Shown here: positions 20,830 to 33,660 of the stretch, in pieces
Position numbering within the stretch: position 1 is the stretch's first letter
Layout of the letters: each line of letters starts with the position of its first letter
From: Morinoia aosen
Taxonomy: Eukaryota > Arthropoda > Malacostraca > Amphipoda > Talitridae
NCBI GenBank assembly: GCA_030386875.1
Contig: CM059558.1
Location: 186,001 to 250,000, forward strand
Direction of reading: 5' to 3'
DNA: 64,000 bases
Program-made: the position numbers and the translations under genes
Notes under the pieces: generated by a model
Databases searched by the model: none
What the model saw: only the letters and a program-made list of their open reading frames with translations
Told to the model about the DNA's origin: nothing

Positions 20830-23421
20830 CTATAAAAATGCCTCAAAGATATTGGAAAGTACAACTACTGAATTTGCTCGGAAATATACTAAAAGTCCTA
20901 ACAAATTGTTTAACAGATTAGGACCCACATAAGAGGCTTCATTCAGACTGGGTAAATTACCGACTTTCAAAGAGCAATTGAATACGGGTCGGATTTTGGA
21001 GGTTTCAACATGATCACGAATAACAGGCCTATGCGGGATCCATTTGTGCGCATGCACATCTATCCTTTTGACAGAAATAGGCTCAATAGTGCCTAATTTA
21101 AGCTGCTCTAGGAAGACGTTATTGTAATCAGTTTCGATCCACTTTTGGGCATTGTCATTCGCTACTTTACGAGCGAGATATCTTGCCAAAACAAAATTAT
21201 TCGGTACTTTTGCCAAAAGTTGAGGATTCCAGGGTAACTGGATCGAATACCTACCCTCGTCAAATTTAACGCTGCTTTTAAACCCTTCCAATTCTCGATC
21301 ATTTTCCTCCTCTTTAGCAGGAATACCCATCAACTCTAAGTCAAGGAGTCGATCAAGTCCAGTCTGAACTTTGCACTCGTCAGAAACGTCCAATATGGAG
21401 GCACACACTTTTGGGGTATCAAATAAATTAGTTATAGTTTTACTGAAACGGTTTTCGTTCAGCTTACATTTAGCAACTTTCTTTTTAGGGTTCGGTTTAG
21501 TCTTGTCGTCAAGGGCCAAAGCCGATTTAGAGGGTTTAATAGTTTTAACATTAGCATTCGTTTCAAAGGAAGTTTTAAGATTATTATCCAGCTTCTCAGG
21601 TTTAGAAGCAACAAGAGAATTGAGTGAAGAATTATAACATTTTAAATCCCCAAAAGGAAGAAACCCATTGAAAACTCGCATAACTTTACAGTTTTTAACA
21701 TTTTGCAATTCAAGTACTTTAAATGCTTGCAGGGCATCAACACCCAAAATTGCTTGAACTTGGATGCTATCATTAATTACTTCCGGATAAGAAGTTGAGA
21801 TAGGTAATTTAGTCTTCAAAGTTTCTAGTCTAGATTTCAAATCTTTCATTCCCATCTGCAGATTTAAACTTTTCATCGCAAAAACATCAAGCTCATGCTT
21901 CTCACTGTCTGGAAGCACGAGTTCAATGCTAAGGTGCTTTCCTATTAAAGGAACACAAGTTACTGCAGTGTTAATAACTTGCTTTTGCAAATCAGAATAA
22001 TTTTGCGTTAAAATATTTGAGCCAACTAAAGACGTTTGACTTCGTGTGTCAAATAAATAATTGATGCGTTTAGTTACACCCCCATATTTGGTGGTAAGAG
22101 CTACGAGAGGGCACATCCTAAGACGTGCCTTTAACTGTCCAGCAGGATTAGTATGAAACACAGAAGTATTTACAAATTTAGGACACAAAGGGCTAACATG
22201 CGTGTTGGCCTTACACAAGGAACACAAAAATGGAAGACCTTTGACTTTGGAAGGACACACGCTAGATAAATGTTTGCTACTCATACATATAGTGCATAGC
22301 CGCAACTCGCCAGCCTGCTTAACACGTTTTTCGTGCGAATCAAATTTTTTGCAGGAAAAGAAAGCATGGTGGGCTTGGTTACAGAAGCGACATACCTTAG
22401 TAGCAGGTAATTTATTAGATACAGGAAAATGTTGCGTTTTGTCTCTAACATCAGTTTTGGTCACCACTTGCATTTCCTTATTTCTGACTACATAAGACGG
22501 TTTCGTTTTACTTTTGGTTTCAAGGAGAGAAAGCACTTTGTGGCCATTCTCCAATACTTCCAAAGAAAAGAAACTCGCCTTAGAATAGCGAAGGAGTTCT
22601 AACAAAAAGAATTCAGGAAGTTTAGTCTTAATAACAGCAGAGAAAAGCAGGTTTCCCGACTTCTCTCTAGAGAAATCCAAACCTAATTTGGGAAGTTCAA
22701 GAAGGCGAAATTTAACCTTGGAGAGGAAAGAACTTATTTCAGCTAGAGTTTGAACACAAAGGCATCTGAGAACCTCATCAAGAGCTAAGGAAATCAACTT
22801 ATCTACATCAAGGAAATCTAGTTCAAGCAGTGTCCATACAGACTGAAAGCTTAATTCTTCATTAGGGAGTCCCTCTATTAAGCTGAGAGCTCTCCCTTGC
22901 AAATGGTTTTTTAAAAAGATGAACTTTTGCTGTTCCCTCATATTAGGGTAGGCCTGAAGGGCATTAGAAAAATATTCTTGTAAGTGAATGAAGTTAAAGT
23001 GGCCTCCCTCATTGTCACTGAATTTTTTCAGTGTCAACTGAGGTGCCCTAAAGATGTTCAATGGAACATTAGAAGAGAAAGATTTAGCTTCTGCTGGTGC
23101 AGAGATATCATTAGAATTAAGCACCGGAGACTGAGAAATCTGATTTTTAAGTCTAGTTATTAACTCAATCACCTGAGTCTCATACTCAGCTCTCCTCTCC
23201 AGTTCCTCCTCTGCAACTTCACCTGCATCTACAGGAATAGTAGAGGACAGCAATCTATAAGATTGGAGTGGTCCATTCAACTGAAGGACTGCTTCAACTA
23301 GGAAGGCTTTCTCACAGTCAGGAGACTGAGTTTTCTTTTTAATAGCGGTAATACTACACTTAATGCCTCGCAACCTAATGCTTAAGGCAAAGCCAGTACT
23401 TTCTTCACATTCCATAATCAA
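20830..23421 (-). pseudogene. BEL/Pao gag, protease and start of reverse transcriptase
   Basis: An 863-codon open frame. Residues about 115-300 look like the Pao gag domain. Cysteine/histidine clusters at about 340-410 (VCRFCNQAHHAFFSC, LCTICMSSKHLSSVC, LCSLCKANTHVSPLC) are nucleic-acid-binding knuckles. An aspartic-protease-like domain begins near residue 454 with LFDTRSQTSL, where DSGSQ or DTGSQ is usual. Reverse transcriptase begins around residue 740 (WIPHRPVIRDHVETSKIRPVF). Motif A reads VVLSNIFEAFL, an N where the catalytic D is expected. The frame ends in a TAG codon that replaces an RT codon. Confidence 0.88.
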
Positions 23422-24571
23422 GTTTTATTTTGTGGCTTATACGGAAAAGATAAAATTAATTATTTGTTCAACGTCTGCACCCTAGAGTGGATAAGTTACA
23501 TCCCTTCATATAGTATGGAAAATTAATTGATGAAAATAGAAATACACAGAAATATTATGGCCCCCCCAAGACCACGTTTAAATCATTTAATTTAAATTTT
23601 ATTTTTAATTTTTTACGTTAAGAAAATCTTTAAGAATTTTCTTTTGATGTTTTTATTTAGAGTGAACCTAACAAAGGTTAGAAGAGATTCAAAGAAGGCT
23701 AGGAAACCTTGCTAATACGAGGTTCCACGAGCAAGAGAATTAGGGAAGCTCTACTAACAACACACGGTATCACTCTGCTTAAAACTAATGAGACAACTTT
23801 CCTTCCCCGCTACTATGTACAGCGGCACATTGTTACCTACAAAAAAAGGAAACAGAATAATTATATAGAAAAGTTTTACAAAGATGTCTCCTTTTTTTCA
23901 AAACCAAGAAATTCTTGTTAAGAAAGAGAAACATGAATAGAATCTAAAACTTAATAAGTTTGGTTGAAGACAAGCTCTTCCATCAAGTAAGATGGTACAG
24001 AGTTCGAGCCTTTGCAGTTGTTTTGTAGGACAACCGCGCTGCAAGCAGCTAGGCTTACAGAGGTTTACACTGTAAGGGGCCTTAAGCTCTTTTTTCTGAA
24101 AGGATATTTCGTGACTGAAACACCTTCAAAAATAAAAACGAACAGCAATATCCTCGTAGAAGCACAAAAAGGTTCCGAAAAGCACAAAATATTTTCGTTT
24201 GAACCCATGCGCTCCCTTGAGAACACAAAAAATGCATAAACAAACTGAGGCTTTCGAAAACTTGAAATAATTATTGTTCAAAAATGCATTTTCGAATGAA
24301 ATTTGTGTGACGCCTCCCGGCTACTAAGAGGCTGCAAAGTCCCCAAAGGGTGGGGCACTAAATCACACAAATTGCCAGAACCCAAAAAAAGGGACGGTAA
24401 CACTTTCAATTAGGAACATTCAGAGCATGGCGAAAAAGGGTCTCACCTTTCGAAAATTTATTTGTTCAGATGAAAAAATTCTTCAATGAGGCCGGCTGTC
24501 CAAGAACGCAAGGTTCCAAGAAGCGAGGAAGTTAACCGGTGACCCACGAGGCACAAAGCTGCATGCACTCG
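23422..24571 (-). other. BEL leader between 5' LTR and gag
   Basis: About 1.15 kb of untranslated leader on the minus strand. It contains several short open frames and no recognisable domain. The primer-binding site should lie just left of 24572; I could not match it confidently to a tRNA. Confidence 0.55.
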
Positions 24572-24873
24572 TGGCTAAGGTCAGAAGGCGTCTGACGTGG
24601 CAGCGGGGTAAACTGCGCACATCGGCTTTCTTCCGAATCCGATGCATTGGCTTCAAACTCGGCAAAAGTGCAAGCGCCTTTTTAGTAGTCAGGAAATACG
24701 CTTGCCACCGAAGTTGTGAGGAACCCCCACCATTGCTCTGTTATTCGTTTTATAGCCTCTTAAGTTTATTGACTTGACAGCAGCCTAAGGCCCCTTACTG
24801 CGGAAGGTCGTTAATAACGCCTTACTAAGCCCGCAGAGGATCTCGGCTTAGAGCAACGGTTAGAATTTCCACA
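24572..24873 (-). repeat. BEL 5' LTR
   Basis: Partner of 17384-17686 in the same orientation, starting on the minus strand at 24873 with TGTGGAAATTCTAACC. Confidence 0.85.
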
Positions 24874-27689
24874 GTATCGGCCTTCGCACCTCATAACTTT
24901 CGAGATCGGACTGTCCGACCGACGCATACCATTATCTGCTGTGAATCATCACTAAAGTAATGATCATCCAGAGGAGGTATCAATTCCAAGCGTTAATATT
25001 TATGAGTGTTGAGTAAATTACCAAATGAAGCAATGAATTTGAACAACTTGCATGGATTGATATAAAAGTGCAAAACTTAGGTTTTACGTTTCAAATTATT
25101 CGTAAATGATATGATAACCTGTAAAAAAGCGCTCATTTCAGCAGAAAAGTGCGCAAAAAATACAATAGTTCCCTCATAGTCATGCTGCTAACTCAATTTT
25201 ATAGATGCATGTTATTTGGAATATTTAGCTATAGTGTTCATAGCATTTTGCATACACTTTAAATTTCATGAAAAAAATAGAGACATCTCTTTTCGCTAAG
25301 GCCGAGTAGCAAAAAATTGTTTTCCTCTTGTACCGGTGACAGTACTAATGAGTGTGAAAAAAAGTTGTATAACCTCACTGTTTGAAGTATATTGAAAATG
25401 AAGGTATCATTGTAATAGAAATAGAAATTTTTTGTTGGCACACAAAAGATCTAGAAGGGTAAATTCAAAAGGTGGTGCATCCTGTATTGCAGGTAGTTAT
25501 TACATACTCATAACCGAAACATGATTGTTCAGAAAAATATGCTATTTGATTATATTTTCCACCTATTAAAATTTCGACGTGCTCTGTCAAACTATTCGAG
25601 CATCCATTGCCTTCAGTTTTGATGGACTCTGCCCACAAATCTTCAATTATTTCTGTAATGTCACAAAAGTCTTCGAACCTGATTTAGTTGAACGAACGTG
25701 TAACGTATGCTAAAAAGTATCACGCTTTCAACATGAATTTTCCTTTATTCATATGTATACCAAATGAAATTGGAAAGCGTCATTTGAAAAAAGTGATTTA
25801 CGATCTTAAAAAACAAAAAATGGGCAAAGAAAATGTTATTTACAGGCTATTACCTCCAAGGCACTCTTCTATTTTCGTAACTTGTGAATATAATGTAAGA
25901 CAGAAAAATCATTATGATCAGTTTGTTTCAAAAACATTGTACAAAATGATCATTTGTTTTTAAAATACCATGCAATAAAGATACTTAGTAGATAAGCATG
26001 CTTGGTATCCTAATATTCATTTCAGTTGTTGAAACAAATGATTGAGAGAAAAGAATAAAAAAAGCTTTAGCTTTCATGCAGTAGTCGAGGTTTCATAATT
26101 CGTATAAATACAAATTAAAATAATTTAATACCAGTGACGATGCATTGTTGACAACATTTTTATTGGTGCGCACTTACGTTGAAATATGCGCTTAGGAACT
26201 TGCGATATCTGGGATTAATATTACAAATAAAATATCGATTTAAAAATTCTGCGTTTATGAGTATGAGGTCGTCATTCGACATCTTGTATTCCTACGTATC
26301 AAATATGCATATAAACGATTTGGAAAAATGAAATAGCCTAGCTACGGATTTTTCGTGGAAGTGTATCAAGTGGCTTTGATTAAAATATGTGTCAAATCAA
26401 ATAATTTATATTTTATGGCAAATCAAGATTTTTTTAATGTAGAACATCATGTGAACTTATTCTTTTACAGTTAATGAATAAATATCTAGGCAAAATTTTC
26501 TAATAGGTAGTCGTATTTATCGCTAAAAATTATCACACTATATTAGACTTCATCTTAAGTGGATGCAGTAGGCCGTGGGATATATAGCATTGATGACTTA
26601 ATTGTTTGTTTTTGTGCTCTTTTCACCAGAAAATTAGAGTATTTTATTCACAAATGTAAGCACAGGAATTAAATGATTCTTAATATGTTTTAGAGACTTT
26701 TGTAGCAATTTTAGATGAATGAGTCACGAATCGAACTTTTTACATTTCTATTAAGGATGAATAATGTTAAAACAAAGTCATATATTTGGCTAACAAAATC
26801 TTGATTATCATTAACTTGATATAACGAATTTGTATTCATAAATAAACATTCTCAATCTAAGCACTTCAATGCAAACAAATATATTATGTGATTTTTCGAA
26901 CAATATAAGGGAAAAACTAGATTTACATTTCAACTATTTCGCACCACGTTCAAGGGAAATTTGATATATCTCATTACATTGCAATACATCATTATATCCT
27001 TAATTTAACATCTGTACATTACACGGCATACATACTGCCAAATTGTTGCTGCAGGATAGAAACATCGGAATGATGTCAAAGGAACGTCTCCGCACTCCGT
27101 AGTTCATTTACGTTCAGCAAGTGGTTTTTATGCCCTGAACTTGATCGCAAGGCTAATTTCTTCCTTTGAAAATACTGGAGTTTATTCTGTCTGCTACGGT
27201 GCGCGGGGAACAATAACAAATAAAAGTACCTATAAATATTTTTTTTCCATAAAAAATTACCTTTTCGTAAAGCTGAAAGTTTTCTCTTTCCAATGACATG
27301 AGTATACGTCCAAATACTGAAAGAATTATGGTGTAAAATTATATTTTAATACGATGTGTAATCATTTGAACGAACGTAAATTCCTTTCACGTTCCTTTTG
27401 ACATATCAGGTTCACAGCGATTCAGTTACCTCCAAATTGTCGTACGAGGAGTGTGTCGACGCTCTGTCTTATCATAGTTTATTCGTCTACTTTACATTGG
27501 AAAGCTACATGAAATTAGCGTTTTCATGATTTGTTTCACATCATAACATGTTAATAACCTATTTCTGGTCACTATTGATCGAAAATAGGGTGCCGATTAA
27601 AATTTTTAGGTAGGATAGAACTAGTTCACAAAAATTCGTGTGACTGCTACTCATAGTTCCGAAGTGCCATTGTGTCCGGTCATAATAAA
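24874..27689. other. No gene recognised
   Basis: 2.8 kb of AT-rich sequence. The longest open frame, 25688-25963, encodes 91 residues (MNERVTYAKKYHAFN...) with no motif I recognise and no neighbouring support. No tandem repeats or terminal inverted repeats were seen. Confidence 0.5.
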
Positions 27690-27707
27690 GTTCCCTGATA
27701 TTCTACC

Positions 27708-28452
27708 TTGAGTAGAAGGATGAATGAACATGGTGAAAGAACTACGAATGGAAACAGTAATGAGCAACCCACTGATGTGCCACATGAGGTGCAGGTGCCT
27801 GTAGTGGAAGTGTATGAAAGGAAGATGGCTGGAAAGAGTGATATGAGTGGAAGCAGTGAACGTAAGAGTATTATGAAAGGGAGAGTGAAACCAATGATTG
27901 GAATATTTGGAGACAGTATGGTTAAGAATGTGGATAGGTTTATCAAGATGAGTGACAGTAGCGGATGTATGAATGAGCAGGAGAGGGAAAAGAGTGGATG
28001 AGATTTGTAGACATGCTGAGAGAGTGATAGATGGAATGGACGAAGGTATGTTTGTGCTGCAAGGAGGTGGCAATGGACTGCTTGAATGTGGGAAAGAACG
28101 TACGGTGAATACAATTATGAAAGTGATCAAAAGTGCACAAAAGAAGAATGTTAGAGTGACTGTAACGAGTCTTCTCAGAAGGCCTGCTTGTAATGATGAT
28201 GAGTATGAAAGGGTGTGAAAGGAGGTTAACAGGGAATTGCATGAAAGGATTATGAGTATGAGAGCTGAGAGTGTGAGAAAGCGTGAGCTGGGTTCCAGCT
28301 TCCTAGATATTGATAGCATGATCCAGGATGGATGTTTTCTTGGAGATGGAGTCCATCTTACAAAAGAAGGTGGGATAAAACTCTCCAAAGGCAGAAGGTA
28401 TGTCCAGTGGATCAGGGCTACTCATATAATGATGAAAGGTGGAACAGGATGA
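27708..28452 (+). pseudogene. ORF1 protein with SGNH-hydrolase (esterase-like) domain
   Basis: The blocks of an SGNH hydrolase are visible in order: GIFGDSMVKN (nucleophile Ser in GDS), LQGGGNGLL (Asn block) and GDGVHLTKEGG (Asp-x-x-His). Esterase domains of this kind are known from ORF1 of CR1-like retrotransposons. The N-terminal part is charged and low in structure. The frame shifts near 27990, and a TGA at 28216-28218 interrupts YERV/KEVNREL; a CGA-to-TGA change would explain it. Its function in the element is not established. Here it is inactive as written. Confidence 0.8.
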
Positions 28453-31400
28453 ATGGAATTTTGTCAGAGCAAAAGGAAAGAATGTCTTGAATTGTCCAAT
28501 TGTGTTGTGAGGTTTGGAAGTATAAATGTGCATGAATGGAATACAGGAAGGTTGGATGACTTTGTCGCAAAATTTGAGAATGGAAAATTAGATTGCGTTG
28601 GTGTAGTAGAGACCCAAATTCGTGATTGTCATTTTAACATGTAAGAAGAATAAGTATCATATGATAGTAAAAGGGCGTGTAAGTTGGCAAAAAAGAGGTG
28701 GTGGAGTTGGTCTGATTATAAAGAATGCTCTAAATTGGAAATTCGAGGAACTTCCTGTTGGAAATGAACCTGAAAATGAAGATTTGTTTGCAATTAAGTG
28801 TGAAAGAATGCATGCCAGAGAATGTATTGTTGTGATTGTACGAGTATGCTATATGACAACTGATAGGATTTTAGCTCATGAAGAGAATGTAAAAAAGTAT
28901 GAAATATCAACAAGGATTGAACGAAAACACTGCAGGTGCCCTCTGATTGTGATGGGTGACATGAATGGCCATGTTGGTATACTCGGTGAGCCGGTGAATG
29001 CAAATGGACAAAAATTGATAGATTTTTGTGATGAGAATGAACTAGAAAACCTGAATGTCACAGTAGGAAATGGTTGCATGCATGGCAATGGAGGGAATGG
29101 AAAACTGCAATCGACTATATGATTGTGAATAGTAGAGCAAGAGAGTATGTCAAAGAAATTTTTGTAGATGAAGATGTTTTTGATATTGATAGTGACCATA
29201 AAATGCTTGTGCTAGAATATAATTGGGGTGGAAAGGAGTCAATGCAGAAGGTCAGTAGTATGAAAGAAAGTTGCCAAATAAAAATGGCAAACTGGGAAGA
29301 ATATAAAAATGAATTGAGTAGGTGTAACTGGAACAGGTGTGGAAATGTAAATGACCTAAACGGTGAGATTGCAAGAATCTTGTTTGATGTATCCAGAGCA
29401 AAAGATTGATAGAATGGAATGTAGGAAAGGGACAGGGAATGCCAGTTAGTTTACAAGTGAGATAAAGGATGAATGAATGAGAAGGAACACTTTAAATAAG
29501 AAACAACGCAGTATGAGGAAAAGGTATGAAAGAAACAGAAATACTGAGGATGAATGGCAGAGTGCAGGGAATGAGTTCAAGGACCAGCAGAAGAAAGTAA
29601 GGAGAATGATTAATGAGGCTAGAGTTAAAGAGGAGAGACACCAAGCTGAAAATCTAAGAAAGAAAAGTCCGGATGGAATAAAAGTTTGGTGTAAGTTTAT
29701 ACAAGGTAATGATAGAGGTAGTGAAGTACAAGTTGATGAATTAGTAGTCAATGGTTGCAGCAAGCAAGATAGGAGACAAATAGTGAAAGCAAATGAAGAA
29801 TACTGGGAGGACATTGGTGGAATGAATGAGTATGCTACAGATGATGAACCAGTAAATTTTCTGATTGATGAACGTGAACTGCAAATGGAAGACAAAATCA
29901 CTTGTGAAGAGTTTGGAAGTTTTTTGAAGAAAGTGCAAAATGGAAAGGCATGGGGCCCTGATAAGATACCATATGAGTTCTATAAATGTGGAGGAGAGAG
30001 AGTAGTCAGTATGTTTAAATATTTATTGGATGAGATATGGAAGCGTGAAAGAATACCGGATGACTGGAACAAATGTAATGTAGTTCTGTTGCATAAGGGT
30101 GGACATAAGAGTATGAAAGAACTTAAAAATTACAGACCAATTGCACTGGCTGACACTGTATGTAAAATATTTTATGGTATTTTGAATGAGAGAATGAAAA
30201 ATTTAGTTGAGGAATTAGGAGTCCTAGATGTAGAACAGAATGGTTTTAGGCATGATAGACGTGGGGAGGGTAATCTGTTTGTATTGAGTGAAATAATTGA
30301 GCGAATGAGGAAGGATGATAAGGTATATTTAGCATTCCTGGATATTAAAAAGGCTTATGACAGAGTGGATCGTGTTAGGCTATTTGAAATTTTGAGAAAA
30401 GTTGGGTTTAGCAGAAAAAAGTGAAAGTTGTACGAAGTCTGCATGAGAACACGAGCGCCATCTACAGGTTACGAAATTTGGAAACAGGGCAAGTGAGGAG
30501 TGTAAGAGGAGTGAGACAGGGCTGTACTCTATCTCCCCTGTTGTTTGGATTGTACACAGGAGAATTAGCAGTTTGACTGAGAATGAGTGACTTAGGACTG
30601 TAAGTTGGTAATGAGCGACTGAGCTGTTTGTTGTATGCTGATGATGTGGTTGTGGTTATTGAATGTGGACATGAACTGCAAAGGATGCTTGACATTGTTA
30701 ATGGATATAGTACAGATTTCAAGATGAACTTTGGTGCTGACAATAGTAAGGTTATGGTTATAAATAGTGATGAGACTGATAGAGACAGACTGTGGAATAT
30801 TGGAGAAATCAGAATAGGTAGAACAAAAGAATACAAATATCTTGGTTGTATGATAAGTGAATATGGATGCACTAGAACCAAGTGTGAGAAAGGGGCATAA
30901 GCAATGCAGTGGAGTGGACGGTTAAGTAGTGTGGCCAGATACAGAGCAAACAAGTATGAATGTGTGAGAGGAATGTGGAAGTATGTTGCTGTACCTAATG
31001 TCATGTATGGTATGAATGCTCTTGCCTCGAATGGAAGTGATCTTGAAAAGTTGGATGTAATGCAAAATACGGTAGGACGTTTAGCATTGGGTGCTCCAAA
31101 ATGGACAGCTACAGAAAGCCATTAGAGGTGACCTAGGGTGGAGCCTATTTTCAGAAAGAATAATGAAAGCGTTGCTGAATTATAAGGTGAAAATTGAAAG
31201 AATGCAGAATAACAGGTGGGTAAAGCGAATTTTTGAATGGAATCTGAGTGTAAGCTATTGGGAGAAAGTGTGTTGGAGGCATACAAGGAAACTTAGTATG
31301 CAAAAGATTATTCATGTTAGAATTGGTAGACCTGTGGATGACTGGAGTTTTATAAATGTTGGAGGTGAAGGGCCTGTGTGGGACTGCAAGAGGTGGAAAA

Positions 31401-31803
31401 AAAAGATTGAGAGGCAAACAAAAGAGTATGGATTAAGTTTGAGATGTTCTATGATGGTAGTTTTGGAAGTCAACTCTTGTTTGCTGTGAGATGTAAGTCA
31501 TTGAGTGTGAACAGACGTACATGGAGGTGGAATGAGAATAATAACAGATTATGTCTGCAGTGTAATAGGGGAGTGGAGGAAACAATTGTGCATTTGGTAC
31601 TGGAATGTAGTAGGTATGAGCAAGAGTGGGAAAGTTTCATGAATGTGGTGTTTGAGCAGTATGGAGATAATGAGTGGTATGCCAGATGTGCTGAAGATGA
31701 TTGTGGTATGAGCTGTCTTGCTGGATTGGACCAGGAGTGTAATTTGAGTGTCATTGAAGCTATGAAAATGTTTCTTGTACGTGCCTGGAGTAAGAGACAG
31801 TGA
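28453..31803 (+). pseudogene. ORF2: endonuclease, reverse transcriptase and zinc-knuckle end
   Basis: Endonuclease pieces: GSINVHEWNTGR, VVETQIRD (catalytic E), GDMNGHVG (D-x-N) and DIDSDHKMLV (SDH motif near 29190). RT pieces: KAWGPDKIPYEF, LKNYRPIALAD, motif A AFLDIKKAYDRV (near 30330-30365), motif B GVRQGCTLSPLLFGL and catalytic LLYADDVVVV (30625-30655). Near the end a C-x2-C...H...C cluster (LCLQCNRGVEETIVHLVLEC) lies at about 31550-31610. Frameshifts lie near 28640, 29100, 30420 and 31120, with stops near 29409, 30574 and 30899. The order matches CR1/L2-type elements; the exact clade needs a tree. Confidence 0.85.
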
Positions 31804-32189
31804 CTGTAATGAGCCAGTCAGGTAGATTGGGCAATAATGACCCAATATGCCTGGGGATGGTGTTTTGACACACTGGTTATCCCAGTGATGCCGTCCAATG
31901 GCAGCTTGTGACAAGGATTGGTAGATCCTGAGTAGTTTGGCGGACAAGTCTGGTAACAGGCGCTGAACTCGTGTGAAAATTGTGGAGGGAATTGAACGCC
32001 GTTACAAAGGCCCCGACGCTGTCGACCCTCAATTTCAAGTTCAAGTTCAAGTTCAAGCTTTCTACACTTCATTTTCATTTCTTCTTTCTTCTTCTTTCTT
32101 AACTTGTTTCTTCAGTTCTGAATTTGCTTTAGAAATACTTATTATGTTCAGATAACTCTTTCTCTAATGTCCGTTCTAAACTTTGTTCT

Positions 32190-32282
32190 CTAAGGTTCGA
32201 ACTCCATACTAAATGGTGCCTTCTTCCTTCCTCTCGTTGCATCTCATTTGTTGAGGATAGAGAGGATTAAACTAACTAATCT
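32190..32282 (+). repeat. Dispersed repeat family R, partial copy
   Basis: Ends in ...GAGAGGATTAAACTAACTAA, matching the right ends of 33300-33660, 36110-36190 and 36640-36975. It lies immediately after the CR1-group element. Confidence 0.6.
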
Positions 32283-32289
32283 CTAGGGT

Positions 32290-33299
32290 TCGTTTTGTTG
32301 TGGGTGGAGAGAGTCTCACAGTAATAATGTTGAAAGTATTCGGCGCAGGGATCGGACGGCGCTGAATGAAAACAATATTTGCAGCAGTATTTATATTTAG
32401 GTCATGAAGTCGAGGTTTGTAGAGTGGATGTTATGGAAGTCCGTGATATTCGAGAGAATAAATGGTGACACGCAAAGCATTTTCCTCAAGTTTAATTCAT
32501 TTGACGGCTACCCCCAGTCAATCCAGTACCCATTTCCGACACCTGGAGAGAGTGGGAAATTGTGCCCGAGTTCTCCCTTTTCCCAACGGGGAGAAATCAC
32601 CGCGTAGCGCACTGAAATGTTAACTGTCGACACCTTCACGGAAGGGCGCGTGCTTAAACACTTTAGCCCCGACTTTGGTAAGTTCGTTATAGCTGCTGCC
32701 GGGTTCGGGTATTTACGGATATTTTTTTAGCCAGAAATTTTGAAAATGACGAGAATAACCGGAAGTTTGCACTTTTGAATGGAAGTTGCCATGAATATAA
32801 TTTCCAAAAAAGTGGATGGGCATGGCGAGAAACTATGCCTAGTGACTATAATGAAGCTTGTGAATGCCATTTAAAAAGTTAGATCTTTGTTAGCAGTATT
32901 CATATTTGAGTCTAAAAACCCATAACAATTCCTGAAAATGACCTATTTAACAGCTAAAGGACATTCATGAGTGCAAGTTGAAGAAGAACAAACGCGGGAG
33001 CAGCAAACTGTCACCAAAACAAGGGGTTCATCACTTCTTCAAACTTTAATAGAGGCAGGTTTTCTACACAGAGCTTCACATTAGCAATTGCTATTTCTTA
33101 AACTTATAGTTAGATATGTACGTATTTACTCGTCTACTCTGTTTATTTTCCTAGTAATTAGTGGTAGCCCGTGTAAACAATTCTTTCCTTGCGCCGCGTT
33201 GCTTGTGTTGTGAAACTTCAGTCGTCAAAGCCAGAGCTTAACTTGGCGGTGAGGTGGTAGAGGCTCTAACTGACAATAAGTTGATCTAGCAGAGGAATA
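32290..33299. other. No gene recognised
   Basis: Mixed composition, with a GC-richer patch at 32500-32710. No credible frame longer than about 67 codons and no structural repeat that I can name. Confidence 0.45.
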
Positions 33300-33660
33300 A
33301 TTGATACAAAGTATTTATAACTCCTCAGGGATACAACTGTTGCATCTATGAGAATTGGCCTTCCCTAGAGGAAAATGTGAAGTCCCGATCTGTGAGTTAA
33401 GCAGGATTTCTTGTTGTTGAATAAAATGTTATGTTAAGGACTATCTTCTTTCGGTTAAGTTTTCTCCTGCTTTCAACACATCTACTTTCTACTTCAAATT
33501 GTCTTGTTTCTTGAACTTTTTCTCAACTTACCTTTTTTAAGCACATAAGAAATCGATTCCACGTTACCATATCTCTTCATTGAATGGTGCATTTCCTCTT
33601 CCTCTCTTTGGACCGCTTTAGTTGCGGGCAGGGAGGGCTTAAATTAACATCGTAATCATC
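33300..33660 (+). repeat. Dispersed repeat family R, copy
   Basis: About 350 bp alignable with 36640-36975: shared order TGTTATGTTAAGGAC ... TTTCTTGAACTT / TTTCATGAACTT ... TCTCAACTTAC ... GGGAGGCTTAAA. No coding potential. Both copies lie next to TTAA MITEs. Confidence 0.7.

Larger units (their letters stand above)
17384..24873 (-). mobile_element. BEL/Pao LTR retrotransposon, both LTRs present, non-functional
   Basis: About 300-bp LTRs lie at 17384-17686 and 24572-24873 in direct orientation. On the minus strand they start TGTGGAAATTCTAAC. Between them, read leftward, are a leader, gag, protease, reverse transcriptase, RNase H, integrase and the C-terminal domain typical of Pao elements, as one long frame broken by nonsense codons and at least one frameshift. 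The LTRs differ at a number of positions, which fits an old insertion. Flanking bases (GAGGC at the left, GTATC at the right) do not match, so no target duplication survives. The jockey-like sequence at the left edge does not resume on the right. Confidence 0.9.
27690..32060 (+). mobile_element. CR1-group non-LTR retrotransposon with esterase ORF1, degraded
   Basis: In order on the plus strand: an SGNH-esterase-like ORF1 (27708-28452), endonuclease, reverse transcriptase, a C-terminal zinc-knuckle region, a GC-richer 3' untranslated region (31804-32033) and a short CAAGTT repeat tail (32035-32060). Several frameshifts and stops disrupt both frames. A fragment of the same 3' end is found antisense at 12310-12510, so the family is present at least twice in the window. 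Confidence 0.85.

Noticed and set aside
25688-25963. 91-residue lysine-rich frame, possible small gene
   Set aside because: No recognisable domain, no splice context and no second copy; treated as chance.
28303-29199. Minus-strand frames rich in Ser, Pro and His across 27651-31947
   Set aside because: They are antisense shadows of the CR1-group element, whose plus-strand frames hold the conserved motifs.
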